64,000 nt of DNA from Periplaneta americana (lineage: Eukaryota > Arthropoda > Insecta > Blattodea > Blattidae), in the NCBI RefSeq assembly GCF_040183065.1, contig NC_091120.1, forward strand, positions 18,813,208 through 18,877,207, given 5' to 3'. The notes below the pieces were generated by a model. The model was not told the origin of the DNA. It did not search any database and worked only from the letters and a program-made list of their open reading frames with translations. A program made the translations under genes and the position numbers. Shown here piece by piece: positions 36,563 through 48,244 of the stretch (the stretch's first letter is position 1; every line of letters begins with the position of its first letter).

Positions 36563-37520
36563 GATATATAATCGTAATATTTATTATTAATTTTATATTA
36601 ATAGATAATAAGGCATATATTTTAATAACTGTTATTTTAAAACATCTAAATTTTACACAAGAACTTTCTCCGTCCTGTTTAACAACCACAAGAAGATAAA
36701 CATTTGTTTCCATACTTATCAATTCTCATGAGAGATAAGGTACTTTTTTTTTTTTGCGGAAACCGTAACTGCATTAGTACCGGGCATATAGCTTTCCATT
36801 TCATGAACTTTCAAAGCAACATATCTTTGATAAACTCACCCTTACATGCTGTGATAAAGAAACTCGTTCTGCGCGAATAACAAACACACAGAACTGAGCA
36901 AGTTTCAAATTCAACTGATACAACAAACTTTTTATACTCCGTAGAAATAATTTTCCGCATTATTAACTTCTTAAAAAGTTATATCTCCGACGAAAGGATA
37001 TCGAGAAACGGCGGTGTGTTTTGTCGCTCAGAAATAGAAAATGTCATCTCGTTTGTCTTCAAACGTCAAAACAATTACGTACAATGCAATAAGCAACCAA
37101 CAACCACGACTCTAAGTTGTACTTTGTAGGAAGGCTTTAGATTTTGGAATGGCTCCAAATATTGACAGAACAGAGACAACAGCTGATCGTCGTACCGTTC
37201 TGTAGAAGGCTCCTGTTGGCGGTCTGTTTGTAAGGTATAGTACTCAGAAAGGGTTCTAAACGTAAATTATTTCATTGCATATAATACACAGAAATAAAAT
37301 GTATTTGTGTCATGTATCATTCCTGTGGGAAGTAAACATGTTTCACTTTTAACAGTTGAACATTTGAGATCACATTTTAACTTTTCTCGATCTTGGCCAC
37401 GAAATGCGAACATCTCCTGGGAATATCACTCTCGAGATATTAACCTATCAACCCTTAAATTGGCAAAGTCAGTATCCTATAGGATACGACAGGTTAATAG
37501 GTTATATGCTATAATTTTAA
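36563..37520. other. No gene recognised
   Basis: AT-rich sequence. The frame 37307-37531 has no recognisable motif. Confidence 0.4.
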
Positions 37521-37790
37521 TAGAACAATAGAAAAAAATTGGTAGGAAAATAAAAAATTTCACAATACTATAATATTGCACAACATATAAAATATGGACA
37601 TTATGATAGTTGTTTTTCTTTACGGTCCGACACGGTTTAATAAACTAGTGTGAGAAATGAAGTTTTGCCAATTTAGGGATTAAATACGAAAAGTATGTCC
37701 CTGCTCCGAAAGCAGAACTAGTATCTTTTTTACATTAAGTAAAATAATTTTCAGAGTTTTTAATTTCTAGCTCTATATTATATAATTTGA
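37521..37790. repeat. Duplicated block (copy 1; copy 2 at 39050-39330)
   Basis: TAGAAAAAAATTGGTAGG through GTGAGAAATGAAGTTTTGCC, then CTGCTCCGAAAGCAGAACTA. Copy 2 runs directly into the tandem array at 39285-40136. Confidence 0.85.
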
Positions 37791-39049
37791 ACTGGTAATG
37801 TAAATTACGGGAAAACGGCTGAACGAATTTTAATTAATGTCCCGGCATTTTAAAGCTTGGCATCCAAGGATTTTCAGAAAAATAGTAACTTTCAATGCAG
37901 CGTTAGTTTTCTTACATAATTTTCCTATTTTCCAAAATCCATCTTTCGTCAGTTTTGAGAACTAATTGAATTTCAGAATAAAACAAAACACACACTACAA
38001 TAAACAATAGGCTATTACACGAAGGCCATGACCTGCAGGATTGCCGACATATTTAGAGCTCAAATTCAATTGGTTATTAAAAGCTTTACGACTTATTAAA
38101 AATAATTTACAGGTCTGATCCTGCGGTGTGTAATTTTGTGAGTACAGCTATGTATTGGATATTAAAATGTACAAAACTTGAGGTGATTTGATGAAATTAT
38201 TACCATTAGAAATTAAATATTATTATAGTTAATGCCATGATCCGTCTATTTTTCATCAATTATACATAATATTAATGCTATATTGATGATATGAAAGTGA
38301 AACGTTTTGGAGTTATATAAGTATGTCTAGAGAATATGTTAATTTAGATCTTCATTTCTACAATTTACTGAGTGGCGGATATATATAAAACTACAAAAAT
38401 TACGTAAAATAATAATGTTATTAAAAATCAAATATTGTTATACTTATTAATCAAGTGGGGTTGGGTCTTTTTCATATACTTAATGGCGGTCACTTATATG
38501 CGTCATTCTCTTCAGTATTGGCTGGAGAGATTGTAAAAATTACAGTTCCTAAGGAAAGACCAAAAGGTATTACTTATTGATAAAATAAGAGATCTAGAAA
38601 ATTATGTAGTCTCCCGATCATTTCAGCAAGATCTCTTAGCAGGATAAAATGATTTTACCTTCTACATTTCAACCTCTACATGTAGCAGCTATACCAAGAT
38701 GCTATGTCTATTGTTCGAAAGCATAGCAAACATGATATTTTTTTTAAACTTTCGCCTACAATATGACCTGAAATAGCTATTGCTTTACTCCCACATGAAA
38801 AAACCCACTGATCGTCCTGACATTGTTACTTGCGTTTTCGCGTTGAAACTCAAAAACTGAAAGTGGATAGGTTCAAGAAAAAGTATTTCGCAAAAAAAAA
38901 AATACAGGGAAAGTATGTTTCATAATTATGGAAACCAATAACTTTCAAAATGTGTGGTATTCTTCAATAAAAATAAATCTGAAAAATTTTTATATGAACG
39001 TCTATTGGACTTAGTTTGCAGCATTTGCTGCACAAGCCACTAGGTTTAA
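37791..39049. other. No gene recognised
   Basis: AT-rich, without long frames, clear repeats or RNA features. Confidence 0.4.
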
Positions 39050-39284
39050 TAGAATAGAAAAAAAAATTGTAGGAAAATTAAAATTTCACAATACTATAAT
39101 ATTGCACGACATATAAAATATGTACATTACTATAGTTGTTTTCTTTACGGTCCGACACGGTTTAATAAACTAGTGTGAGAAATGAAGTTTTGCCAATTTA
39201 AGGGTTAAATGTGAAGCCGCATATACATGTCAATAAAAAAAGTATGCCTCTGCTCCGAAAGCAGAACTAATATCTTTTTTTACA

Positions 39285-40136
39285 TTAAAATAATTTTCAG
39301 AGCTTTTAATTTCTAACTACATTAATTATATTTACTTGTCTGGAACGCTACGAACTAGTGATTTCTTCTCCCGTTCAGAAGAAAACGATTACCACGTCTT
39401 GAAACGCCACAATACTAGCAATGAGATGTCAACTGCAGTCACGACTGAAGTAAACGCACGAACTATTGGCAATTTCCAGAACAGAAGATACCCAAACCAC
39501 CGTACCTTTCAGACGCTGGCTCAGCTTGGTGGTCTCAATTCTATAGTAATTATTTCGTGCCTACATTAAGTAAAATAATTTTTCGAGTTTTTAATTTCTA
39601 GCTACATTAATTATATTTACTTGTCTGGAACGCTACGAACTAGTGATTTCTTATCCCGTTCAGAAGAAGAAAACGATCACCACGTCTTGAAACGCCACAA
39701 TACTAGCAATGAGATATCACCTGCAGTCACGACTGAAGTAAACGCACGAACTATTGACATTTACCAGAGCAGAAGATACCCAAACCACCGTACCTTTCCG
39801 ACGCTGGCTCAGCTGGTGGTCTCAATTCTATAGTAACTATTTCGTGCCTACATTAAGTAAAATAATTTTCCGAGTTTTTAATTTCTAACTACATTAATTA
39901 TATTTACTTGTCTGGAACGCTACGAACTAGTGATTTCTTCTCCCGTTCAGAAGAAGAAAACGATCACCACGTCTTGAAACGCCACAATACTAGCAATGAG
40001 ATCACCTGCAGCCACGACTGAAGTAAACGCACGAACTATTGACAATTACAAGAGCAGAAGATACCCAAACCACCGTACCTTTCAGACGCTGGCTCAGCTT
40101 GGTGGTCTCAATTCTATCGTAATTATTTCGTGCCTA
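39285..40136 (+). repeat. Tandem triplication (about 286-bp unit) of a DUF4817-like transposase fragment
   Basis: TTGTCTGGAACGCTACGAAC recurs at 39336, 39621 and 39908. Each unit encodes, on the plus strand, SGTLRTSDF, then SEE-ND-HVLKRHNTSNE and TTEVNARTI followed by RRYPNHRTF-TLAQ. The last part resembles the helix-turn-helix (DUF4817) region of insect DDE_3 transposases. Unit 1 is open for 77 codons; unit 2 shifts frame near its end; unit 3 has a 2-3 base deletion that brings a stop. All units lack a start, so this is fossil sequence multiplied by unequal exchange. Confidence 0.6.
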
Positions 40137-40240
40137 AAATGTCTGTAAAAATTGCAGACATTTGTGTCACAATACATCGGTTAAGCGAAGTGGAAATATC
40201 ATTCTTCACTCATAGAAGCTCAACACTTGCGATTCACACG

Positions 40241-40470
40241 TTTTATATCCTGGCACCCGCGGAGCACAACAAGTGTTCGCCGGTGTGTCAACCTGTCCTG
40301 GCACTGAGGACGCGAGCGCACGCCCCCACGGACCACGCGACACTGAGCGAGCGGCCGTCCGAGCCTAGCGAGCTGCTGGACCAGCGACGGCGCGAGAACA
40401 TATCCCCACTACAGCCGCGACCACGTCAGAGCTCGAGCGGGGCAACAATGGACGCGGAACCAACTGCTAC
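40241..40470 (-). promoter_or_regulatory. CpG-rich block with minus-strand TATA motif
   Basis: 40250-40460 is strikingly GC- and CpG-rich for this window. On its minus strand a TATAAAACG motif (40247-40241) lies at the downstream edge, giving a start near 40210-40220. The orientation fits the ETHR-like gene, whose exon is 17 kb downstream, but nothing links them directly. The open plus-strand frame 40130-40564 across it has no recognisable domain. Confidence 0.25.
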
Positions 40471-40847
40471 AAAGCATAGCTACTACCGCAGAACTAGGAG
40501 CGTGTATGGGAAGACGTATTACTGTAGAACTGAGAGAAGAAGTAGTACTCTTGTAGAACTATAAGAATATATGAGGAGCTTCGTTTCAAATCATATTACA
40601 GTAGAACTTGGTTATAGCGACCTCGTTTTGTGCGACACCTCGCCTATAACGCCAAATATTCTGTGGTCCCAACTAATTCCCCTTAAGACATATGCTTTTC
40701 TACCTTGCTTAATACAACAAACACATATGCGTCTACCTCGCATATAACGTCATTTCCAACCTCGGTTTGGAATACAATTTTCTAAGACCCAAAGTATTTT
40801 AAGAAATACTTTGTTGAAATCTGGTAACCTGGAATAGTACGAGTAAT

Positions 40848-41637
40848 ATGCGTTACAAGAGCGGTATGTTGATGTTTTCATGTTCGAGGAAAAGATTGAA
40901 AAAGCGAAACGTAGTTGAGCTTTTTTAATTTCCGAGAACATGAAAACTAACATACCGCTCGTGTATCGTATATTATTTTGTGCGAAGATCGTTTATTACA
41001 TACCTGAAAGACGAATTTATAAGTAGTTGCAATGAAATCTCCATCTTGGTTTCTGTTCAATGACGGCAACTTTTAAAAACTGAAATATCTATCTTCAACA
41101 TTGTTGCTATAAAATGTTTTCTGTGTTTACTATATTCCAGCAGGCCGTGATATACGTCTGTCTTTTTTTTTCCCCAGTCTATAAATGTGAACTTAAAGCA
41201 AACGGTAAGGTTATGTAATGATTTAATACTTTAACAATATTATTTATATAACATATTGCAGTAATAACATCGGCATCTGGAATCTTGTTGATTTTTTCAC
41301 GGCTTCCTTAATGTTACTTGCATTACAAATGCAGTAACTTTTGTGGTGTTGTAGAGTTTACTTAATTTTTGCAAATATTTAAAAACAATAATTAACAGTG
41401 CAATTCAGGTGAAATTGCAGTGGCAAGTTTCCAATTTATAATTATTACTATGTTAAACGTCTCTAAAAATAATATGTTAAAAGCCTTAAGCAGTAAAATG
41501 AATATGGCGCTTAAGCAGTAAGAAGAGGGAAATTGTTATGTGTGTTACGTTGGGAATACTGAATGTGGTATTTCACACTTACCGCGTATTGGTTTTGTGC
41601 GGAAAGCAAGCAAATACGCACGATCTCGCACAAAATA
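40848..41637. mobile_element. 0.8-kb interspersed repeat, copy 2
   Basis: Same family and orientation as 27281-28083, about 93% alike by eye, inserted in the Tigger-like element. Confidence 0.82.
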
Positions 41638-41766
41638 ATTTACTGTCCCCTTCTGCCATAGACCCCTGAAACGCAGGCAGATTCCCCACCCCATTGTAAC
41701 CCGCCCGAATTCATGTGGTATTAACGGTAGCTGCTTGCGATCAATTTCGATAGAAAGTTTCACTAA

Positions 41767-41994
41767 ATGGACGCATTTTATCGCAGTATGGCCACTAAAA
41801 GAAGAGTTTTAACATTGGAAGAAAAAGTTAAAGTGATTCATCATATTGAGAATGTAATTAAAAATGCTGACGTATGTCGTGAGTTTGGCCTAGTTAATTT
41901 CACAATCCAAACGATTTGGAAGAGCAAGGATAAAATTGTTGCTGCATTTGAACAGAATGGATCAAAGCTAGAGAAGGGAGCAGTGAAATTGTAA
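41767..41994 (+). pseudogene. Tigger/pogo transposase N-terminal fragment (CENP-B type HTH)
   Basis: The frame reads MATKRRVLTLEEKVKVIHHI from the likely start at 41788, then ADVCREFGLVNFTIQTIWKS and KIVAAFEQNGSK. This is the Psq/CENP-B N-terminal DNA-binding helix-turn-helix typical of Tigger transposases. After about 75 codons the frame runs into a stop where the full protein would continue with the second HTH and DDE domain, so this is a deletion derivative. Confidence 0.85.
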
Positions 41995-42600
41995 CTGAAA
42001 CTATGAACATACTCGTAGAACGTAATTTAGAAAGTATGTATTCGGCAAGTAGGAGATAACAGAGTAAAATGACTGATTACTTGACTCCTAAGTAAAGAAG
42101 TTTAGTGAGTACGGAACAAACTGTTTTAATACAGAATATTGTATTTATAATTGTACGTGCATTTTATTATGTTCATAGTAGGCTTAAAAGTGAATACATA
42201 AATCTAAAATGAGCCTAATTAAGTTTGTTATTTTCATTTTCCACCTCACTAGTCTGATAATACTAATCTCGGTTACTACCACACTCGTTTATAACAACAT
42301 AATGTTTAAGGTCTCTTGGATGTCGTTATAACCAAGTTCTACTGCATATCAAAAACATAATTTTACAGGAAGAACGAAAAACTGATTACTCGTAATCTGG
42401 GTAATTTTTTACAAAGTGAAAAATGTGAAGTGATTATGCTTGAGGCGTACTTTTGAGGACTTGAAAAAATGAAATGACTTATCAATTGTGTTATTCAAAC
42501 TGAAGGAAAACGTATTGGACATAATACGTTTTAATTCAATAATTCTATAGATGAACGTATTGAAAAACCCTTAATGAGGCAAATATATAAAATAGTCATA

Positions 42601-42602
<2 letters not shown>

Positions 42603-42646
<44 letters not shown>
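42603..42646. repeat. (ATT)n microsatellite
   Basis: About 15 units; a second run lies at 42774-42817. Confidence 0.95.
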
Positions 42647-42648
<2 letters not shown>

Positions 42649-42771
42649 AGAGAAACATTATCTATTAACACAAAATTGCAATTTCCACATTAAACATTTT
42701 GATATACGGGTGTTCATAATTTCTTCCTGCTGTCATAATATTTTTAATGACATAAATGAAAGCATAAAAAC

Positions 42772-42819
<48 letters not shown>

Positions 42820-42895
42820 TACTACTACTATTGGTTGTTACTAAATAAAACATTATATGCATACAAAAAATAAATCTACACATTAAATTTTGATG

Positions 42896-43695
42896 ATAGG
42901 AGAAAATCCACAAACGATTAGGTAAAACACGGCAATTTTACTTGAGCAAGTAAAGCGATGGGTTTGGAAGTAAATCCCGAAAAGACAAAGTATATGATTA
43001 TGTCTCGTGACCAGAATATTGTACGAAATGGAAACATAAAAATTGGATATTTATTCTTCGAAGAGGTGTAAAAATTTAAATACTTTGGAGCAACAGTAAC
43101 AAATATAAATGACACTCGGGAGGAAATTAAACGCAGAATAAATATGGAAAATGCGTGTTGTTATTCGGTTGAGAAGCTTTTGTCATCTAGTCTGCTGTCA
43201 AAAAATCTGAAAGTTAGAATTTATAAAACAGTTATATTACCGGATGTTCTGTATGGTTGTGAAACTTGGACTCTCACTTTGAGAGAGGAACAGAGATTTA
43301 GGATGTTTGAGAACAAGGTTCTTAGGAAAATATTTGGGGCTAAGAGGGATGATGTTACAGGAGAATGGAGAAAGTTACACAACGCAGAACTGCACGCATT
43401 GTATTCTTCACCTGACATAATTAGGAACATTAAATCCAGACGTTTGTGATGAGCAGGACATGTAGCACGTGTGGGCGAATCCAGAAATGCATATAGAGTA
43501 TTAGTTGGGAGGCCGGAGGGAAAAAGACGTTTGGGGAGGCAGAGACGTAGATGGGAGGATAATATTAAAATGGATTTGAGGGAGGTGGAATATGTTTGGC
43601 AGAGACTGGATTAATCTTGCTCAGGATAGGGACCGATTGCGGGCTTATGTGAGGGCGGCAATGAACCTGCGGGTTCCTTAAAACCCATTTGTAAG
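42896..43695 (+). pseudogene. RTE-like LINE 3' fragment
   Basis: It begins just after the YADD region (GAGAAAATCCACAAACGATT). The frame 43144-43449 has NACCYSVEKLLSSSLLSKNL, LYGCETWTLTLREE and HALYSSPDIIRNIKSRRL, then TGA in place of the RWAG tryptophan region. The tail continues with GRPEGKRRLGRQRRRWEDN-like sequence, a frameshift, and GGCAATGAACCTGCGGGTTC, ending in GTAAGTAAG and (AAT)n. Confidence 0.87.
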
Positions 43696-43699
43696 TAAG

Positions 43700-43737
43700 T
43701 AATAATAACAATAATAATAATAATAATAATAATAATA

Positions 43738-43788
<51 letters not shown>
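43700..43788. repeat. (AAT)n-(ATT)n inverted microsatellite
   Basis: An AAT run switches to an ATT run at about 43738, making a perfect AT-rich palindrome at the RTE tail. Confidence 0.92.
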
Positions 43789-43789
<1 letters not shown>

Positions 43790-44419
43790 TAAATTAATGA
43801 GCGCTAAAACCCAATTATGGCAAGCATTAATTTCTATAAAGACTGCACATTTCAATGCATCTCTTGAACAACAAAGTTCATCATATAAACAATCATCATT
43901 CATGGCAAAATCAAATGCTTAGAATAATGATTTTCACAACGGCTTGAATTCTAAGACAGGACCTGATCAACAGCGAGTCGTATTCTTCAACGCTTAATGA
44001 TAGCAATGAGTTAGGTTAATTTGTCATTCCATAAATTTTATGGCGTGTTTCACTTGTAAATTATAAAACAAATCATGCGGCTAAGTGTATTGTCTTCAAT
44101 GATTAACACTATCTGCTAATTTGTAAATTCAAGTTTAAAAGTTATTTTGCAGGTTATATACGTCAGTAAAAATTCCCATTACTAGATAATACGTCACTGA
44201 GGTTGAATGCTCCTTTAATATCACGGTTGTAACATGACGTGTGTTATTTTGTTTACATAAGCATTGCTTGCCTGACGAGTAACGTAATACAAAATGTGAC
44301 GAAATGAGTAATAATTGATGAAGCCAGTTTCGGTGCCGTTTTTCAAGCAGTATTGATAATACTGAACAAAGTAGACTACGTCAGAAGGATATTTTACAAA
44401 AATTTTCTTTTGTTCCGAA
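43789..44419. other. No gene recognised
   Basis: Short frames only; no motifs. Confidence 0.4.
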
Positions 44420-44644
44420 TGCACCGCAGACTCACAATTTATTGTGCTCGGCAATGGATTGATGGTAGCGAAATGCTATATGGCAATATGAGTCTAGCGT
44501 TATCCATAGGATTACCTGATTTTCATTACAGGTAGAGAAAAACTCGTAAAAAACGAGGTATTCAGTCGTGGCTGGATTTCAAGCCATCCCTGAATCTCAG
44601 AATACGAAAAAAATTCGTTACTGTCTGAGCTACGCCGGTGGCGA
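44420..44644 (-). mobile_element. Degenerate family 1-type SINE
   Basis: GCCACCGGCGTAGCTCAGAC on the minus strand and a worn B-box region (GGCTTGAAATCCAG), plus a GTTTTTCTC body, follow the same order as the other family 1 copies. Confidence 0.6.
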
Positions 44645-44832
44645 AGGAGTGCACTTAATTTTCTCGTGTTCTTTAATCCTAGCAATACCAACCCATAATC
44701 TATATTAACGTGTGAGCGCACAAAGAAAATATTTATTTTATTTTTTTAAAATTATGCTATTTTTTATATCAACACTTTAAATATTATTTATTTGCTATAA
44801 TTCAAGATACATACAAGACTTAGTATTCATCT

Positions 44833-45124
44833 ATAAAGGTAAAGGTATCCCCGTAACATGCCATGAAGGCACTTGGGGGGCATGGAGGTAGAGCCCCATG
44901 CTTTCCATGACCTCGGCACTAGTATGAGGTGGTGTGGTCGGCATCACGCTCTGACCGCCTTTTACCCCCGGGAAGGACCCGGTACTCAATTTTATAGGAG
45001 GCTGAGTGAACCTCGGGGCCGTTCTGAAAGTTTGGCAACGAGAAAAAATCCTGTCACCACCTGGGATCGAACTCCGGACCTTCCAGTCCGTAGCCAGCTG
45101 CTCTACCAACTGAGCTACCCGGCC
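44833..45124 (-). mobile_element. Full-length tRNA-derived SINE family 3
   Basis: The minus-strand head GCCGGGTAGCTCAGTTGGTA and GAGTTCGATCCC has well-preserved A and B boxes. The body contains CCTCGGCACTAG-type sequence and ends GATACCTTTACCTTTATAG. The tRNA-like head folds well, but the continuing body and the second copy show it is a SINE, not a tRNA gene. Confidence 0.87.
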
Positions 45125-45137
45125 ACCCAGTAATATA

Positions 45138-46147
45138 TCTATACTAATAATAAATCTGTAGCCGAAATTTTTCTGGTAATTTTCGATTTTCCAAAAATAA
45201 TTGGTCCTAACATGTATAATTAACCGCCCTGAAACCGAAAATCGCTTTTTTGTAAGTTTTGTATGTCTGTCTGTCTGTCTGTCTGTCTTGTCTGTCTGTC
45301 TGTCTGTCTTGTCTGTCTGTCTGTCTGTCTGTCTGGATGTTTGTTACCTTTTCACGTGATAATGGCTGAACCGATTTATATGAAAATTGGAATATAAATT
45401 AAGTTCGTTGTAACTTAGAATTTAGGCTATATGGCATTCAAAATATTTTATTTAAAAGGGGGGTTATAAGGGGACTTGAATTAAATAAATCGAAATATTT
45501 CCCATATTATTAATTTTCATGAAAATATTACATAACAAAAGTTTCTTTAAAAATAATTTCCGATAAGTTTTATTCCATGCAAAAGTTTGATAGGACTGAT
45601 ATCTAATGAGAGAAATGAGTTTCAAAATTACAATAACAACGCCATCTAAGGCGGTATAATGAAATAAAAAACAAATGACTTCGTCTATAAGGGGCCTTGG
45701 ACAACAACAACCGAAAGCTATGAAACATACGGTAGCCTCCAGAGAATGTTTCTGTGTTTGTATGAAGCTAAATTAACCTATTTGTATAGTTAGTTATTAA
45801 TTCACCATTGGAAAGTGTAGTTTCTCTAGATGGACATAATGCCATAATGTTATTACAGTAACTTCTGACTGAATCGAGGACAGGTAAGATTAAAATAGCT
45901 TCCAATGCACAGAAAACTTGATAGGCATTCGTTTCCTGTATTTCCTAAAATAATTTTTATGACAAATGAGTGTCTCTGGATCAAAATGATCGCATTTTAA
46001 TTTTTTTAATACAATTTAAGTAACATAATAAACGATTTATCCTTCTATCAAACACGAATGTTCCCTGGATCAAATGTCCTATTTTAATTATGTAATTACT
46101 TTATATTTATTTCTAATGGGTGCAGCGGAGCGCACGGGTACGTCTAG
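45138..46147 (+). mobile_element. Non-autonomous Helitron, copy 2 (1010 bp)
   Basis: Same termini as the copy at 35343: TCTATACTAATAATAAATCT at the start, GTGCAGCGGAGCGCACGGGT near the end and CTAG at 46144-46147, inserted between A and T. It has a longer (TGTC)n block. Overall identity looks above 90%. Confidence 0.88.
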
Positions 46148-46355
46148 TATTATAATAAAATTATGAGGCCTAGGAACGTAACACTTGAGAAAGAACTCAT
46201 TTAGGCTTTAAAGTAATTCCTTCAGTGGTGCAAATTTGTCATTTTGGCGACGTAATTCCCTTACATTCTTGTCGTCAAAATTAATAATTCTTGTTAATTC
46301 AAAGAACTTGAGTTCGATCATTGCTCCATAATAAAGACCTGCAATTCGGTAGTAC

Positions 46356-46363
<8 letters not shown>

Positions 46364-46418
<55 letters not shown>
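46364..46418. repeat. (AT)n microsatellite
   Basis: About 27 TA units, directly outside the left tRNA-like arm. Confidence 0.95.
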
Positions 46419-46419
<1 letters not shown>

Positions 46420-46424
46420 TATAT

Positions 46425-46920
46425 AATTAATATTTGAGGAGAAAAATTCGCTCCGGCGCCGGGGATCGAACCCGGGTCCTTGGTTATGCGTACCAAGCGC
46501 TCTAACTACTGAGCTACGCCGAATTCAATCCACAGCACCGGACCGAACCCTCCTCCTTCGATGTTTCCCTTTGTGGCATGACTCCAAGTTACGCATATAT
46601 GTTGACGTTTTATGTCCAAGTTAACTGCCATTATCCTACAAAGGGCACGCTCAACTGAGTGACTGTCTGGCCGGGATTCCGCAGTTATGTGCATAGTAAT
46701 CTGTACAGAAATATGCTCTGCTAGCTATGAGAATATTAAAGATTTTTTATTAATTTATCCTACAGAATATCTGTAATATTGACAATTAATATTTGAGAAG
46801 TGGATTGTAGTCGGCGTAGCTTAGTGGTCAGAGCGCTTGGTACGTAGAACCAAGGACCCGGGTTCGGTCCCCGGCGCCGGAACGAATTTTTCTCCTCAAA
46901 TATTAATTGTCAATGTTGCA
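46425..46920. mobile_element. Inverted pair of tRNA-like arms (foldback, about 0.5 kb)
   Basis: The left arm (46425-46530) and right arm (46785-46915) are reverse complements: AATATTTGAGGAGAAAAATT, a tRNA-like segment with GGTTCGATCCCCGGCGCCGG, and GGCGTAGCT. The arms surround a unique 250-bp loop. In the tRNA-like part TTGGT and ACCAA make an anticodon stem with loops ACGCATA (left) and ACGTAGA (right). Confidence 0.78.
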
Positions 46921-46974
46921 GATATTATTCTGTAGGACAAATTAATAACAAAAATATTTAATATGTATGTGTTT

Positions 46975-47438
46975 ATTTATGTATTCATTTATTCACTGAT
47001 TCATTCATTCAACCATTAATTTATTCATTCAGTCATTCATTTATACATACATATATTTATTCAGCCTAGGTATTTATTTACCTACTTACTTACATCATTT
47101 ATTTATTAATTTATTTATTTACTTATTTATTTATTCATTCTTACATTCATTTATTTTTTATATATTTATTTTTTTATTGTTTATGAGTTGATTTATTTAC
47201 TTATTTATTAACTTATTTATTTATGTGTATATTTATTCACCTACCTACTTATTTATTTATTTACTTATTTATTTATTTTTCTATTTTTCTATTTATTGAT
47301 TCATTCATTTATTCATTCATTCATCTATTTATTCATCAAATTATTTATTTATTTTTGTTTGGTTGTTTACGAGTTTATTTATTTACTTATTTATCGAATT
47401 ATTTATGTGTATATTTATTTACCTACCCACTTATTCAT

Positions 47439-47469
<31 letters not shown>

Positions 47470-47605
47470 TTCATTTATTTACTCTTTTATTCACTTATTC
47501 ATTAATTATTGTATTTATTTATTTTATTTATTTATTTACTTATTTACTTATTCATTCTTTTATTTATTTTTTTATTCACTTTTTGTTCATTCATTCATTC
47601 ATTCA
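46975..47605. repeat. (TTTA)n/(TTCA)n degenerate simple repeat
   Basis: More than 600 bp of interrupted tetranucleotides. Ile/Tyr/Phe-rich frames here are artefacts. Confidence 0.95.
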
Positions 47606-48244
47606 TAGTATTTAATGAGTTGCCTTTCCTGTAGTACTTTTACACACACACATACCTACACACACCCAACATGCGTACAAATTGAGATTTTTATACCCAT
47701 TTTGTGGTTTTTTACTTAATCCATTTTTTGGAGTAGACGGACATTACAGAGGATTCCAATAACGTGCGTTTACCGCGAGTTCTGGTACTTCACTCGAAAA
47801 CAAGACTTAAATCAATCCTCGTTACGCCACATTCGTGTTAACTCAGCACGTACGTTGACAACACGGGAAACTACACTACGCAAGGAAAATAATTCATGTA
47901 AGTCAAAGCTACTTTTATTAATAATTTCCATGTCAAAGAAGCGTCATACACTGCTATGAGCGGCCGCCGCTTCTGTCAAGGCCTTAACCTTCACATAGCA
48001 CACGCCAATTATTGAGTTCAGACAGCAGCAAGCACGCAAACTCACGTCACATAGTCATCTGGATTACCATTTCTACATTGTCTATCATCGGCATTGGAAG
48101 GGAATGGAAAGAGTACGGGAACCTTAATAAGACAAAATTAATACGGCTTTAGGAAACTGTACAATATTTTACTCTTTTATTGAATGTTCTTTCATCAACA
48201 ATAAAAATGAATTAACACGTTTTCTGTTAACACATGCTAAAATT
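47606..48244. other. No gene recognised
   Basis: Contains a short (CA)n run at 47641-47665; otherwise unremarkable. Confidence 0.4.

Larger units (their letters stand above)
40599..42344 (+). mobile_element. Tigger/pogo-like transposon, internally deleted, with nested repeat
   Basis: The left end is CAGTAGAACTTGGTTATAGC; the reverse complement of the right end is CAGTAGAACTTGGTTATAAC. TA precedes the left end and CA (mutated TA) follows the right end. The N-terminal CENP-B-like HTH of the transposase remains at 41767-41994; the DDE core is gone. The 0.8-kb repeat (40848-41637) is inserted upstream. Confidence 0.85.

Noticed and set aside
40130..40564. 144-codon frame across the CpG-rich block
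   Set aside because: High GC lowers stop frequency; sequence shows no domain and begins in the tandem repeat.
45056..45124. Functional tRNA gene on the minus strand
   Set aside because: A and B boxes are good, but the sequence continues into a SINE body shared with 24985-25195.
46800..46880. tRNA gene (GTA anticodon-like loop)
   Set aside because: Position 33 is C instead of T, it is mirrored by an inverted copy, and both lie in a repeat with shared flanks.
47223..47615. Ile/Tyr/Phe-rich membrane-like frames
   Set aside because: Produced by the TTTA simple repeat, not by a membrane protein gene.
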